Part shown: positions 1-6,792 of the stretch, one piece after another
Position numbering within the stretch: position 1 is the first letter of the stretch
Layout of the letters: each line of letters starts with the position of its first letter
Assembly (NCBI GenBank): GCA_029266415.1
Contig: JAQSWW010000062.1
Coordinates: 1-32,610 of the forward strand
Source of the DNA: Actinomycetospora sp.
GTDB lineage: Bacteria > Actinomycetota > Actinomycetes > Mycobacteriales > Pseudonocardiaceae
Reading direction: 5' to 3'
DNA: 32,610 nucleotides
Translations under genes and position numbers: made by a program
The notes under the pieces: model-generated
Database searches by the model: none
What the model was told of the DNA's origin: nothing
Seen by the model: only the letters and a program-made list of their open reading frames with translations

Positions 1-612
1 GACGTGGCGGCGGTCGCCGGGTCCGCGGCGCACGGGGTGGTGCTGCCCAAGCTGGAGTCGCCCGAGCAGCTCGAGGACCTGCGCGCGCGGGTCGACCTCC
101 CGGTGGTGGGCGGCCTGGAGACGGCCCGGGGTGTGGCGCGGTGCCGGGAGCTGGTGGGCGGCGGGACGCGAAGCGCAGCGGAGCCGGACCATCGAGGAGG
201 CCTCCTGGCCGTCTACTTCGGTGCCGAGGACTACATCGCCTCGATCGGTGGGCGGCGCACCGCCGAGGGCCGCGAGGTGCTGTACGCGCGCAGCGAGGTC
301 GTCCTCGCGGGCGCGGTGGCGGGCGTGGGCGTGCTGGACCAGGCCGTGGTCGCCGCCCGCGACGAGGAGGCCTACCGCGCCGACGCGAGAGTCGGCCGGG
401 AGCTGGGCTACGACGGCAAGATCTGCATTCACCCCTCGCAGGTGGCCCTCGCGCACGAGGCGTTCACGCCCACCGACGACGAGGTGGCCCACGCCCGGGC
501 GGTGATCGAGGCGGGGAGCTCGGGGGTCGGCGTACTGGACGGGGAGATGGTCGACGACGTGCACCTGCGGATGGCGCGCGCCGTGCTCTCGCGCGCGGGC
601 CTCGCAGCATGA
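1..612 (+). CDS. CitE/HpcH-family CoA-ester lyase, 5' end missing
   Basis: This is the C-terminal part of an HpcH/HpaI aldolase/citrate lyase beta-type protein; the frame is open at the window edge, so the GTG at position 4 is probably not the start. Visible family landmarks are VVLPKLESPEQ near the beginning, the FGAEDYIASIG stretch and the GKICIHPSQV motif near the C-terminus, which in CitE-like proteins lies by the CoA/acyl substrate. Such enzymes cleave or form C-C bonds in malyl-, citramalyl- or related CoA esters in the cytoplasm; the substrate cannot be read here. Residues of about bases 160-198 (GGTRSAAEPDHRG) look like an in-frame insertion, since family members usually run directly from this helix into the strand before FGAED. 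The stop overlaps the next ATG (ATGA), so the two genes are probably cotranscribed. Confidence 0.85.
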   Translation, partial: DVAAVAGSAAHGVVLPKLESPEQLEDLRARVDLPVVGGLETARGVARCRELVGGGTRSAAEPDHRGGLLAVYFGAEDYIASIGGRRTAEGREVLYARSEVVLAGAVAGVGVLDQAVVAARDEEAYRADARVGRELGYDGKICIHPSQVALAHEAFTPTDDEVAHARAVIEAGSSGVGVLDGEMVDDVHLRMARAVLSRAGLAA

Positions 613-1502
613 GGCTCGGGCTGGTCCTGCCCCCGACCGCCGACCCCGCCGACGTCCCGGCGACCGCCCGGCGGGCCGAGGAGCAGGGCTTCGACATCGT
701 CGCGAGCGGCGAGCACGTGCTGTTCGGCAGCCCGACGCCCAACGCGTTCGTCGCCCTCGCCGCGGCCGCGTCCGTCACCACCCGGGTCCGCCTGCTCAGC
801 GCGGTGACGCTGCTCCCGCTCTATCCCGCGCCGCTCGCGGCGAAGATGGCCGCGACCCTCGACCGCGTCTCCGGCGGGCGCTTCGAGCTCGGCGTCGGGG
901 TCGGCGGGGAGAACCCCGTGGAGTTCGCGGCGTGCGGGGTGCCGGTCCGCGAGCGCGGCCGGCGCACCGACGCCGCCCTCGACGTCCTCGTCCGGCTGTT
1001 CGCGGGCGAGCCGGTCGACGTCGAGGGCACCCCGGTGACGCTCGACCCGCTGCCCCTGCAGCGCCCGCGACCCCCGATCTGGGTCGGCGGGCGGTCCGAG
1101 GCCTCGATGCGCCGCGCGGGACGGGCGGGCGACGTGTGGATGCCGTACCTCGGCAGCCCCGACCGCGTCGCCCGCGGGCTGCGCACCGCCCGCGAGGAGG
1201 CCGAGCGCCACGGCCGCGACCCCGCCGCCATCGAGGGCGGGTACTTCGCGTGGACGGCCGTCGACCCCGACCCGGCCCGGGCCCGCCGGACGGCGCTCGA
1301 CGTGCTGGCGGCCACCTACGGGCAGGACATGGAGCGCATCGTCGACGCGTGCGTGCCCCACGGCACGCCCGAGCAGGTCGCGGCGCGCCTCGCGGAGTAC
1401 CGGGACGCCGGCGCGACGTCGGTGGTGACCGCGCCCGCGACCCACGACGCGGAGCGCGACGTCGACCTCCTGGCCCGCGAGGTCCTTCCCCGCCTGCGGT
1501 AG
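609..1502 (+). CDS. LLM-class (luciferase-like) F420/flavin-dependent oxidoreductase
   Basis: This 297-residue protein has the luciferase-like monooxygenase fold. It opens with MRLGLVLPPT, followed by an EEQGFDIVASGEH segment, the TRVRLLSAV strand, the DRVSGGRFELGVGVG motif typical of F420- or FMN-binding members, and RPRPPIWVGGRSEASMRRA in the second half. About 300 residues is normal for the actinobacterial F420-dependent group. It probably carries out a hydride-transfer or monooxygenation reaction in the cytoplasm; neither substrate nor cofactor choice can be settled from sequence. Its ATG overlaps the stop of the CitE-like gene by four bases, so it is likely translationally coupled to it and may act on a related acyl or oxygenated compound. 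Confidence 0.88.
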   Translation: MRLGLVLPPTADPADVPATARRAEEQGFDIVASGEHVLFGSPTPNAFVALAAAASVTTRVRLLSAVTLLPLYPAPLAAKMAATLDRVSGGRFELGVGVGGENPVEFAACGVPVRERGRRTDAALDVLVRLFAGEPVDVEGTPVTLDPLPLQRPRPPIWVGGRSEASMRRAGRAGDVWMPYLGSPDRVARGLRTAREEAERHGRDPAAIEGGYFAWTAVDPDPARARRTALDVLAATYGQDMERIVDACVPHGTPEQVAARLAEYRDAGATSVVTAPATHDAERDVDLLAREVLPRLR

Positions 1503-1727
1503 CACCCGCTGGGCGGAGGACGCAGTGTGGCGGGGCGCCCCGGACGTCGCGCGGGCGGCGTTCGAGGCGTCAGCCGCGTTCGCGCTGGAGCGCCTCGGAC
1601 CCGGAGGCCGTCGCCCGGTGACGCGAAACGGTGACTCGCGGTAGTCTTCCCTGCACCCGGCTACACGGCCGGCGGAGCGCCCCGGACCCCGGCGCCGTGA
1701 ATCCATCGCGCCTGGGGGTCGAGCGCC

Positions 1728-2144
1728 GTGAACCGGACCACCATCACCCGTACCGCCGGCTCGCAGTGGCCCGGGGAGCACGGACGACGGACCATCTTCG
1801 TCGTGGGCGGCGCCGTCGACCACGCCGCCGTGCGCGCCCTGCGGCGCCGGGCCGAGCACGAGGCCGCCGAGGACATCACCCGCGTCGTGGTGGACATCCG
1901 GGCCGTCGTCACGTGCAGCCGCGCAGGCCTCGTCGGGCTCGCCCGTCTCCGCGGGCGGCTCGAGGCCAGCCCCGAGTGCGTGGTGGACGTGGTGGGCGCG
2001 CGCTGGTCGCAGTTCGACGGCGCGCTGACCGGCCCGGTCGACCCCGACGACGAGGCCGATGCCGAGTCGCTGCAGGCCATGGTCCGCGAGCTGCGCCGCC
2101 CCCTCGTGCTCGACCCGTTCCGCGCTCCCGTCGAGACGCCGTGA
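1728..2144 (+). CDS. STAS-like protein (anti-anti-sigma type) with degenerate phosphosite
   Basis: This 138-residue protein looks like a diverged STAS domain. A first strand (TIFVVGGAVDH) is followed by a helix and then the core strand-turn RVVVDIRAVVTCSRAGLVGLARL, which lines up with the family pattern hydrophobic-D-L-x-x-V-x-x-x-D-S-S-G-L. In SpoIIAA-type proteins the kinase phosphorylates the first Ser of D-S-S-G; here the aligned residues are S64-R65-A66-G67, so that Ser is an Arg. It may therefore bind a partner constitutively or act as a non-phosphorylatable decoy. It overlaps by four bases (GTGA) the gene for an RsbW-like ATP-binding protein, its obvious partner. The start is the GTG/ATG cluster at 1728. 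The family call is moderately sure; the function is inference. Confidence 0.6.
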   Translation: MNRTTITRTAGSQWPGEHGRRTIFVVGGAVDHAAVRALRRRAEHEAAEDITRVVVDIRAVVTCSRAGLVGLARLRGRLEASPECVVDVVGARWSQFDGALTGPVDPDDEADAESLQAMVRELRRPLVLDPFRAPVETP

Positions 2145-2617
2145 TCACCAACCGGGACCTGGCGTGCATCGGGCTGGCGACCGGGTGCGTGTGCCCGCGC
2201 CGCGAGGTCGACCTCGCCGTGCGCGGCGCCTGGCTCTGGGAGCGGCGTCCGGGGTGCGGCGCGTCGGTGGTGCCGCTGCGTCGCCTGGTCCGCCGGTGGA
2301 CCCTGGCCGCGGTCGTCGACGAGGAGGTCGGTGAGTCGATCGTGCTGGCCGTGGACGAGGCGGTGAGCAACGCCGTCGAGCACGCCTACCGCGACGTCGC
2401 CGGGGACGTCCAGGTGCTCGCGGTGCCGCGGCCCTGCGGCCACGGGGTGGCCGTCGTCGTCGAGGACCAGGGGGTCTGGCTGGCGCCGGCGGCGCACCCG
2501 GGGTTCCGGGGCCGGGGCCTGGCCCTGATCGACGAGCTCGCGGACCAGCACTCCATCACGGCGTCCGCCGCCGGCACGACGATCCGCATGTGCTGGCGGA
2601 CCCAGGTGCGCACCTGA
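2141..2617 (+). CDS. RsbW-like HATPase domain protein (anti-sigma/serine kinase type)
   Basis: This 158-residue protein has a single GHKL ATPase domain. The N box is DEAVSNAVEHAYR (Glu73 to Asn77), the G1 box is VVVEDQGVW (Asp109, Gly111) and the G2 region is GFRGRGLALIDELAD, so the nucleotide site looks intact. Stand-alone domains of this size are RsbW/SpoIIAB-like serine kinases that sequester sigma factors or phosphorylate STAS partners. The start used is the GTG that overlaps the upstream STAS stop. It gives an N-terminal extension with C9, C16 and C18 that is unusual for RsbW proteins and could bind a metal or respond to redox, or may be untranslated if a later start is used. No sigma-factor gene is visible in the window, so the target is unknown. 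Confidence 0.78.
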   Translation: MITNRDLACIGLATGCVCPRREVDLAVRGAWLWERRPGCGASVVPLRRLVRRWTLAAVVDEEVGESIVLAVDEAVSNAVEHAYRDVAGDVQVLAVPRPCGHGVAVVVEDQGVWLAPAAHPGFRGRGLALIDELADQHSITASAAGTTIRMCWRTQVRT

Positions 2618-2620
2618 CGC

Positions 2621-2989
2621 TCAGCGCCACCACCGCGTCGGTCCGCGGCGCTGCCGGGGCACGAGCCGGGGCGCGGTGACCGCGACGTAGGCCGTCCCCG
2701 GCGGGTCGGCGGGCCCCCAGCCCTCGACGTCGATGTCGTGGTCGGCCAGGACCCGGACGGCGACGGCCTGGGCCACCCGGGCCGGCGCGTCGTCGGCGGC
2801 CCCGTGGGCGTCGAGGCGGATGGTCCAGCTCCACCGGTCCGCGTGGGTGGCCAGCACCGTCCACCCCGGCCCGGCGTGGCGGCGTATCGACCCCTCGGGG
2901 GCGAGGGGTCCGTCGGCGGTGTGGACGAGCAGGTAGGTGACGTCCACGTCGACCGGGGGCGAGGTCGGAGCCGTGGCGCTGTCGGACAT
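2621..2989 (-). CDS. Conserved hypothetical protein (about 122 aa)
   Basis: I do not recognise a family. The 122-residue product is soluble-looking, with no signal peptide or membrane segment, and ends in a basic tail (RLVPRQRRGPTRWWR). It has alternating strand-like stretches (VTYLLVHTA, WSWTIRLDAHG, TAYVAVTAP), suggesting a small alpha/beta fold. The ATG is preceded by an AGGGGA ribosome-binding site about five bases upstream. The gene converges with the HATPase gene with only three bases between the stops. The promoter region carries a small AT-rich palindromic patch, described separately. Confidence 0.6.
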   Translation of the reverse strand: MSDSATAPTSPPVDVDVTYLLVHTADGPLAPEGSIRRHAGPGWTVLATHADRWSWTIRLDAHGAADDAPARVAQAVAVRVLADHDIDVEGWGPADPPGTAYVAVTAPRLVPRQRRGPTRWWR

Positions 2990-2993
2990 GACG

Positions 2994-3019
2994 ATCCCCT
3001 GGGATGATCACTGTTGATC
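2994..3019 (-). promoter_or_regulatory. Palindromic AT-richer patch upstream of the 2621-2989 gene
   Basis: Two short inverted repeats lie in tandem just upstream of the minus-strand start: ATCCC-CT-GGGAT at 2994-3005, and GATCA-CTGT-TGATC at 3006-3019. The patch is AT-richer than its surroundings and sits at and above the ribosome-binding site. It could be an operator or promoter element; chance is possible because the arms are only five bases. Confidence 0.25.
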
Positions 3020-3085
3020 GAGGCCGGGGTCCGGGGCCGACGTCCCAGGGTAGGTGGCGGGTGTCCCGGCTCACAACCCGGTCGC

Positions 3086-3286
3086 TCAGGCGAGGATCAA
3101 CGGCCGGTAGCCGAGGACCGACGCCGCGCCGTCGAGGTAGGCGCCACGGTGGTCCCGCGGGACCCACTCCTCGACCGGGTGCACGGTGAGCATCCCGGCC
3201 CCGGCGATGCGCAGGCGGTCCTCGTCGGCGAGCGCGATCGCGGCGTCCTGCTCGCCCTGCGCGCGCGCCTGGTCCTCGTCGCTCAT
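3086..3286 (-). CDS. Small hypothetical protein (66 aa)
   Basis: This is a short minus-strand gene starting MSDEDQARAQGEQDAAIALA and ending in VLGYRPLILA. The N-terminal half is a charged helix; the second half has AGMLTVHPVEEW and a hydrophobic end. No membrane segment or known motif is visible. It lies between the VOC-protein gene and the 2621-2989 gene, all on the minus strand, 44 bases downstream of the VOC stop. The start is the first ATG after the upstream gene. The longer open frame running through it upstream is a shadow of the VOC gene. Function unknown. Confidence 0.5.
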   Translation of the reverse strand: MSDEDQARAQGEQDAAIALADEDRLRIAGAGMLTVHPVEEWVPRDHRGAYLDGAASVLGYRPLILA

Positions 3287-3330
3287 GGCGAGCACGGTGC
3301 CGGAACGTCCGCGCAGGCGTCCAGACGTGC

Positions 3331-3723
3331 TCAACGGACCTGGAGGATCCAGAGGTGACCGTCGGGGTCGGAGACCGTGCTCCGGTACCCCCAGCCCGGG
3401 TCGCCGGGCTCGACCTTGACGACGCCCCCGGCGGCCCGGGCGCGGTCGGTCAGCGCGTCGACCTCGGCCGGCGTCCCCGCCGTCACGCCGAGGATGCACT
3501 CGCTGTGACCCCGCTCGGCGACCTCCTGGTCGGCGCTCACGAACCCGAAGCCGTCGCGGGGCACGAGGACCAGGACGCCGTCGTCCCCCAGGGTGAAGAT
3601 CAGCGGCTCGGGCAGGCCGTCGTCCGCGATCGGGCCGTCGGCGAGCGCGAGCCCCAGGCCGTCGCGGTAGAAGTCGTGGGCGACGCGGCGGTCGGCGATC
3701 GGGAGGGCGACGGAGAAGGCCAC
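3331..3723 (-). CDS. VOC-family (glyoxalase/bleomycin-resistance-like) protein
   Basis: This 130-residue protein of the vicinal oxygen chelate fold starts VAFSVALPIADRRVAHDFYRDGLGL, the typical first beta-alpha unit, and ends TVSDPDGHLWILQVR, the typical last metal-site strand (DPDGHLW). A single domain this size dimerises into a glyoxalase-like enzyme or a drug-binding protein. Which one cannot be read, because metal ligands vary in the subfamily. I place the start at the GTG at 3723, because GGGAGG lies nine bases upstream and the family begins here; an upstream ATG at 3771 would add 16 residues that do not fit the fold. Confidence 0.82.
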   Translation of the reverse strand: MAFSVALPIADRRVAHDFYRDGLGLALADGPIADDGLPEPLIFTLGDDGVLVLVPRDGFGFVSADQEVAERGHSECILGVTAGTPAEVDALTDRARAAGGVVKVEPGDPGWGYRSTVSDPDGHLWILQVR

Positions 3724-3860
3724 GAGCCGGAGCCTCCCGACGCCACGGGTGGCTCCGCAACCTCCCGCCACGCCGGGGCTCGTCCGATGGGGCGACCCGG
3801 CGTCGTCACGCAGTGTTCGCGGTGTTGGCTGTGCCCCGCCGCCGACGACGGGAGAGAGCG

Positions 3861-4043
3861 ATGCGCCGAGGTAGAAGCTTCTCGCTGGGAACGGTCCTCT
3901 ATCTGATCATCGGGCTGGTCGTCGCCCTGTCGAACGGGTACGGGATCACCGACCTGTCGTCGCTGATCTCGTTCCTGCTCGCGCTCTTCCTGTGGCCGCT
4001 CGTGCTGCTCGGGATCGATCTGAACGTGAACCTGGGCGCCTGA
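3861..4043 (+). CDS. Small membrane protein (60 aa)
   Basis: The product is a basic N-terminus (MRRGRSFSLG) followed by two hydrophobic segments, TVLYLIIGLVVALSNGY and LISFLLALFLWPLVLLGI, separated by a short loop, so it is probably a two-pass inner-membrane hairpin. Similar tiny proteins are widespread in actinobacteria without a known role. The ATG at 3861 is chosen because GGGAGAGA lies just upstream; the earlier ATG at 3813 has no such site. It is monocistronic, followed by 238 bases without a gene (4044-4281) in which I see nothing distinctive. Confidence 0.7.
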   Translation: MRRGRSFSLGTVLYLIIGLVVALSNGYGITDLSSLISFLLALFLWPLVLLGIDLNVNLGA

Positions 4044-4281
4044 CCTCATCGCCGGGACGCGGTCGGCGTGGAGCTGCGGACGATCCGGGTGGTCGAGGTG
4101 GAGGCGGGCTTCGTCGTGCCCTGAGCCACGGCCCTCTGGCTCGGTGCCACCGGGAGGAACGCCGGGCCGCTCTTGACGGCCGACCCCGCCCGGAGTATTC
4201 GGACCCTGCGGTGCACACGGGCTGACGAAACGGGGGACGACCCACCCGCTCCCGGCCCTCGCCGCAGGGCGAGGAGGAAGC

Positions 4282-5040
4282 ATGCGGAGCGTCCGGGAGC
4301 GGTTGCAGGCTGTCGACGCCCCGCTCTCCGGCTTCGTGAACCTCGTCCCGTCACCGGTCGTCACGCAGGTGCTCGCCGCGGCGGGTGCCGACGTGGTCCT
4401 CATCGACCAGGAGCACGGGCCCATCGGCCCGGAGAGCCTGCACGCGATGGTGGCGAGCACCGCCCACACCTCGTCCTCCCCGTGGGTCCGGGTGTCGGGC
4501 TGCGACGAGGCCGCCGTGAAGACCGCGCTGGACGCGGGCGCCGAGGGGATCATGTTCCCGCTGATCACCACGGCGGAGTCCGCGGCCGCGTGCGTCGCGC
4601 TGACCCGGTACCCGCCCGCGGGGCGACGCGGCTGGGGACCCTTCGTCGCGCACTCGCGCTGGGGCGTGGGCCTGTTCGACTACCTCGAGCAGCGGGGCGG
4701 CGAGACCATCTGCACGATGCTCGTCGAGACGCGGAGCGCGATCGAGAACATCGAGGAGATCTGCGAGGTCGACGGGATCGACAGCTTGACCATCGCCCCC
4801 TTCGACCTCTCGACCGACCTCGGCGTCCCGGGACAGATGAACGCTCCCGAACTCGTGGCCGCGGTCGACCACGCCGAGCGGGTGATCCTCGAGGCCGGGA
4901 TCCCGCTCGGCGGTGCCGCCCTGACGAAGGAGCAGACGCAGGCGCTCGTCGAGAAGGGCTACCGTCTCCTGTGGCACCAGTTCGACGTGCTGATCCTCGA
5001 GCAGTTCGTGACGCAGGCGATCGGGTGGCGCTCCACCTGA
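4282..5040 (+). CDS. HpcH/HpaI-family aldolase
   Basis: This 252-residue class II pyruvate aldolase-type TIM barrel is close to the 2,4-dihydroxyhept-2-ene-1,7-dioate aldolase family in length. The metal/catalytic set is visible: the base in VLIDQEHGPIG (Glu44-His45), metal-binding Glu149 in MLVETRSAIENI and Asp175 in IAPFDLSTDLG. Such enzymes cleave or condense 2-keto-4-hydroxy acids with pyruvate or glyoxylate acceptors. The opening GFVNLVPSPVVTQVLAAAGADVV is characteristic of a less-studied branch, so the substrate is open. A strong GAGGAGG site lies just before the ATG. It stands alone, with tRNA-Met on the opposite strand downstream. Confidence 0.88.
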   Translation: MRSVRERLQAVDAPLSGFVNLVPSPVVTQVLAAAGADVVLIDQEHGPIGPESLHAMVASTAHTSSSPWVRVSGCDEAAVKTALDAGAEGIMFPLITTAESAAACVALTRYPPAGRRGWGPFVAHSRWGVGLFDYLEQRGGETICTMLVETRSAIENIEEICEVDGIDSLTIAPFDLSTDLGVPGQMNAPELVAAVDHAERVILEAGIPLGGAALTKEQTQALVEKGYRLLWHQFDVLILEQFVTQAIGWRST

Positions 5041-5074
5041 GGCCGCGCGGACGCCACCTCCGGTGCGGACCCGG

Positions 5075-5149
5075 TGGGGCAGGTCGGGCTCGAACCGACG
5101 ACCTGACGGATTATGAGTCCGCTGCTCTGACCAGCTGAGCTACTGCCCC
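5075..5149 (-). tRNA. tRNA-Met (anticodon CAU)
   Basis: A 75-nt cloverleaf reads on the minus strand. The seven-base acceptor stem is GGGGCAG with CTGCCCC, followed by discriminator A; the D-arm contains AGCTCAGCTGGTCAGAGC; the anticodon loop is CTCATAA (anticodon complement at 5113-5115); the T-arm contains GGTTCGAGCC. CCA is only partly encoded (ACCG). The paired first base and the absence of three G-C pairs in the anticodon stem exclude initiator tRNA. Elongator Met is most likely; the lysidine-modified Ile2 type, which also has CAU in the gene, is not strictly excluded. Confidence 0.93.
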
Positions 5150-5231
5150 CTCACCGCGGGCGCGCCGGCGCCGCGGCGGGGCGAGCCTACGACACCGCGG
5201 CGAGCAGCCACGGCCGCGCCCGAGCGCCCGC

Positions 5232-5308
5232 CGACCGCGAGATCCGCGTCCGTGGAGCGCGTGTTCCGCTCAGCGAGACGGACGCTCCACGGAGCCAGAT
5301 CTCGGTCG
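5232..5308. repeat. Large imperfect inverted repeat
   Basis: Bases 5232-5259 and 5283-5308 form an imperfect inverted repeat. The inner eleven bases are perfect (TCCGTGGAGCG with CGCTCCACGGA) and the outer parts pair again through GAGATC/GATCTC and CGACCG/CGGTCG after a small bulge. The spacer is 23 bases. It sits in the 311-base stretch between tRNA-Met and the small exported-protein gene (5150-5460), where I see no convincing gene. It could fold as a long hairpin, act as a terminator or operator, or be a remnant of a small repeat. Confidence 0.5.
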
Positions 5309-5460
5309 CCACGGACGCCCGATGACCGCCACGTGAACCCCGCATCACATCACCGAGATCCGCTTCCGGCGCACTCCCGCGACCCCGCCGAGAAGGTCTC
5401 CCCCGTTCGGACCAGCACTGATCCGCACGTGTTCACCGTCCCGATCGGGAAGGACCCTCC

Positions 5461-5646
5461 ATGAAGAAGAGCACCCTGCGCGTGGCGTTCGCCGCCGTCG
5501 CCGTCCCCGCGGCCATCACCGGCGCGGCCCCGGCGGCCGACGCGGTCGAGCTGGCGCCGTACGCCCACCAGCTCGACACGGACGTCGCGGCCACCGAGGC
5601 CGAGGTCGGCGCGGCCGTCGACGCCCTGGGCCTCGCCGCCGAGTGA
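5461..5646 (+). CDS. Tiny exported protein (61 aa, signal peptide)
   Basis: The 61-residue product begins MKKSTLRVAFAAVAVPAAIT and continues GAAPAADAVELAP, a classic Sec signal peptide: two Lys, a hydrophobic core and an Ala-x-Ala cleavage site near residue 28. The mature peptide would be only about 33 residues, acidic and helical (LDTDVAATEAEVGAAVDALG). An AAGGA lies seven bases before the ATG. A 17-bp hairpin follows the stop after about 70 bases, so it is a self-contained unit. I recognise no family; a small secreted structural or signalling peptide is possible. The leader composition and the terminator are the main support for it being real. Confidence 0.6.
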   Translation: MKKSTLRVAFAAVAVPAAITGAAPAADAVELAPYAHQLDTDVAATEAEVGAAVDALGLAAE

Positions 5647-5718
5647 GAGCGCGACTGATCGACCGGCACCCGCCGGAGCAGGACACGCAGGAGAGCCGCT
5701 CCCCACGGCAGCTTCCGC

Positions 5719-5762
5719 GAGGGCCCGGGTCGGACCGCTCCAGGAGTCCGGCCCGGGTCCTC
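5719..5762 (+). terminator. Strong 17-bp hairpin after the tiny exported-protein gene
   Basis: The arms 5719-5735 and 5746-5762 pair over 17 positions (two as G-U wobbles in RNA) around a 10-base loop. There is no U-run, as is common for actinobacterial terminators. Confidence 0.65.
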
Positions 5763-5770
5763 GTGCGCGG

Positions 5771-5810
5771 GTGAGCGGAAGTCCGTGCCAGAGCACGGGC
5801 AAGCGCTCAC
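5771..5810. repeat. Intergenic palindrome, GTGAGCG...CGCTCAC family
   Basis: Two 18-base arms (5771-5788 and 5793-5810) pair around a four-base loop, with mismatches in the middle. The right arm, read on the minus strand, is GTGAGCGCTTGCCCGTGC and closely resembles the palindrome at 22361-22398. This suggests a genome-wide family of small intergenic palindromes. It lies directly after the terminator hairpin at 5719-5762. Confidence 0.6.
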
Positions 5811-5892
5811 GAGCGCGCAGCGCAAACCCTGGACACGCGCCGCTTCGCCGACGACGCTGGACGTAGTTCACCTCGATCGCTCGGAGGCCGCC

Positions 5893-6042
5893 ATGCGCCT
5901 GGGACGTCGACTCTCCGCCGGTATCGCCGAGGACCCGCCCGAGACGCGCGAGGCGCCGGACGAGACCCCCGCCCCCGTCGAGCGGGTCCCCGAGGCCACC
6001 GTGGAGCGCCGTGAGCCGGCCGAGCAGCTGGCCGATCGGTAG
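5893..6042 (+). CDS. Short acidic/proline-rich ORF (49 aa), possibly the N-terminus of the next gene
   Basis: An ATG preceded by CGGAGG opens a 49-codon frame, MRLGRRLSAGIAEDPPETRE and onward, that is low-complexity and rich in Glu and Pro. It stops 32 bases inside the next gene, in a different frame. Either it is a small coupled leader protein, or a one-base slip between about 6005 and 6060 separates the true N-terminus from the Cys-rich protein that follows. Codon third positions are GC-rich in both frames across the overlap, so composition does not decide. Function unknown. Confidence 0.45.
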   Translation: MRLGRRLSAGIAEDPPETREAPDETPAPVERVPEATVERREPAEQLADR

Positions 6043-6730
6043 GCAGCGCCCGCGGCCCGAGGGTCCGCTCACCGGGTACAAGATCGCGTACCCGATGATC
6101 TCCGCGGACTCGCGCCGCGGCGGGTTCAACGGCGTCGCCCTGGGCCGCACGCAGGTCTACGGGACGGTCGCCGACGCGGTGTGCATCCAGAGCCCGCGTC
6201 ACCGCTGCCCGTCGTCGTGGTGCGACTGCGGCTTCTACTGCTTCCACGCCCTCGATGACGCGCGCGACCTCGCGTGCGACCCGCAGCACCAGCACAGCGT
6301 GCTGCTGGAGATCGCGGCGTCGGGGCGCTACGTCCGCTACGAGCTGGGACTGCGCTACGCGCGCCAGACGGTGCGCTCGGTGCGGCTCGGGCGCTGCGGC
6401 TGCGGGCGCGCCGCCACCGCGCTCGCCGACGGCGGCCCGGGCATCGTCGGCTGGCGGCGCCTGCACCCGGTGTGCGGGCTCTGCGCCGGCCCGCGCCCGG
6501 TGCTGACGCCGCAGGCGTTCGCCACCCTGTGCGGCGGCGGCCTGCGGGTCGACGTCGACGAGGCGGTCGACGACCCGGCGGCGGGGCTGTTCGCCCCGCT
6601 GCCCGGAGTCGCCGACGGCGTGGACGACGCCGCGCTCGTGCCGTTGCTCTCCGCCGAGGTGGCCCTGCTGCAGGCGCGCCTCGACCAGGTCCAGAGCCGC
6701 TTGGAGCAGCTGACCCGCCGCTCGGACTGA
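6011..6730 (+). CDS. Cys-rich conserved hypothetical protein, probably zinc-binding
   Basis: This 239-residue protein has three cysteine/histidine clusters: CIQSPRHRCPSSWCDCGFYC near residue 60, GRCGCGRA, and HPVCGLCAG in the middle. They look like treble-clef or ribbon zinc sites. The C-terminal third (AEVALLQARLDQVQSRLEQL) is a short coiled coil, suggesting oligomerisation. The core TGYKIAYPMISAD...GGFNGVALGRTQVYG is not a family I can name. The GTG at 6011 has GGAG four bases upstream; a longer product fused to the 5893 frame is possible. No neighbour explains its role; a PhoD-like gene follows after 62 bases. Confidence 0.65.
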   Translation: MSRPSSWPIGRQRPRPEGPLTGYKIAYPMISADSRRGGFNGVALGRTQVYGTVADAVCIQSPRHRCPSSWCDCGFYCFHALDDARDLACDPQHQHSVLLEIAASGRYVRYELGLRYARQTVRSVRLGRCGCGRAATALADGGPGIVGWRRLHPVCGLCAGPRPVLTPQAFATLCGGGLRVDVDEAVDDPAAGLFAPLPGVADGVDDAALVPLLSAEVALLQARLDQVQSRLEQLTRRSD

Positions 6731-6792
6731 CCGGTGCGGCGGTACGGCCGGGCCGCGTGGCCGGTCGGGGGTGCGTGCGGTAGGCAGAGCGG

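Noticed and set aside
1503-1727. Possible promoter (TAGTCT) in the gap before the STAS gene
   Set aside because: No -35 partner at the proper distance and no palindrome; too weak to report as a feature.
3082-3760. A 224-codon minus-strand frame joining the VOC region with the 66-aa gene
   Set aside because: The N-terminal part is Arg/Pro-rich shadow sequence of the VOC gene in another frame; only the 66-codon end starting at 3286 looks independent.
5252-5464. A 70-codon plus-strand frame between tRNA-Met and the tiny exported-protein gene
   Set aside because: It crosses the inverted repeat, has no ribosome-binding site and reads as low-complexity Arg/His/Pro.
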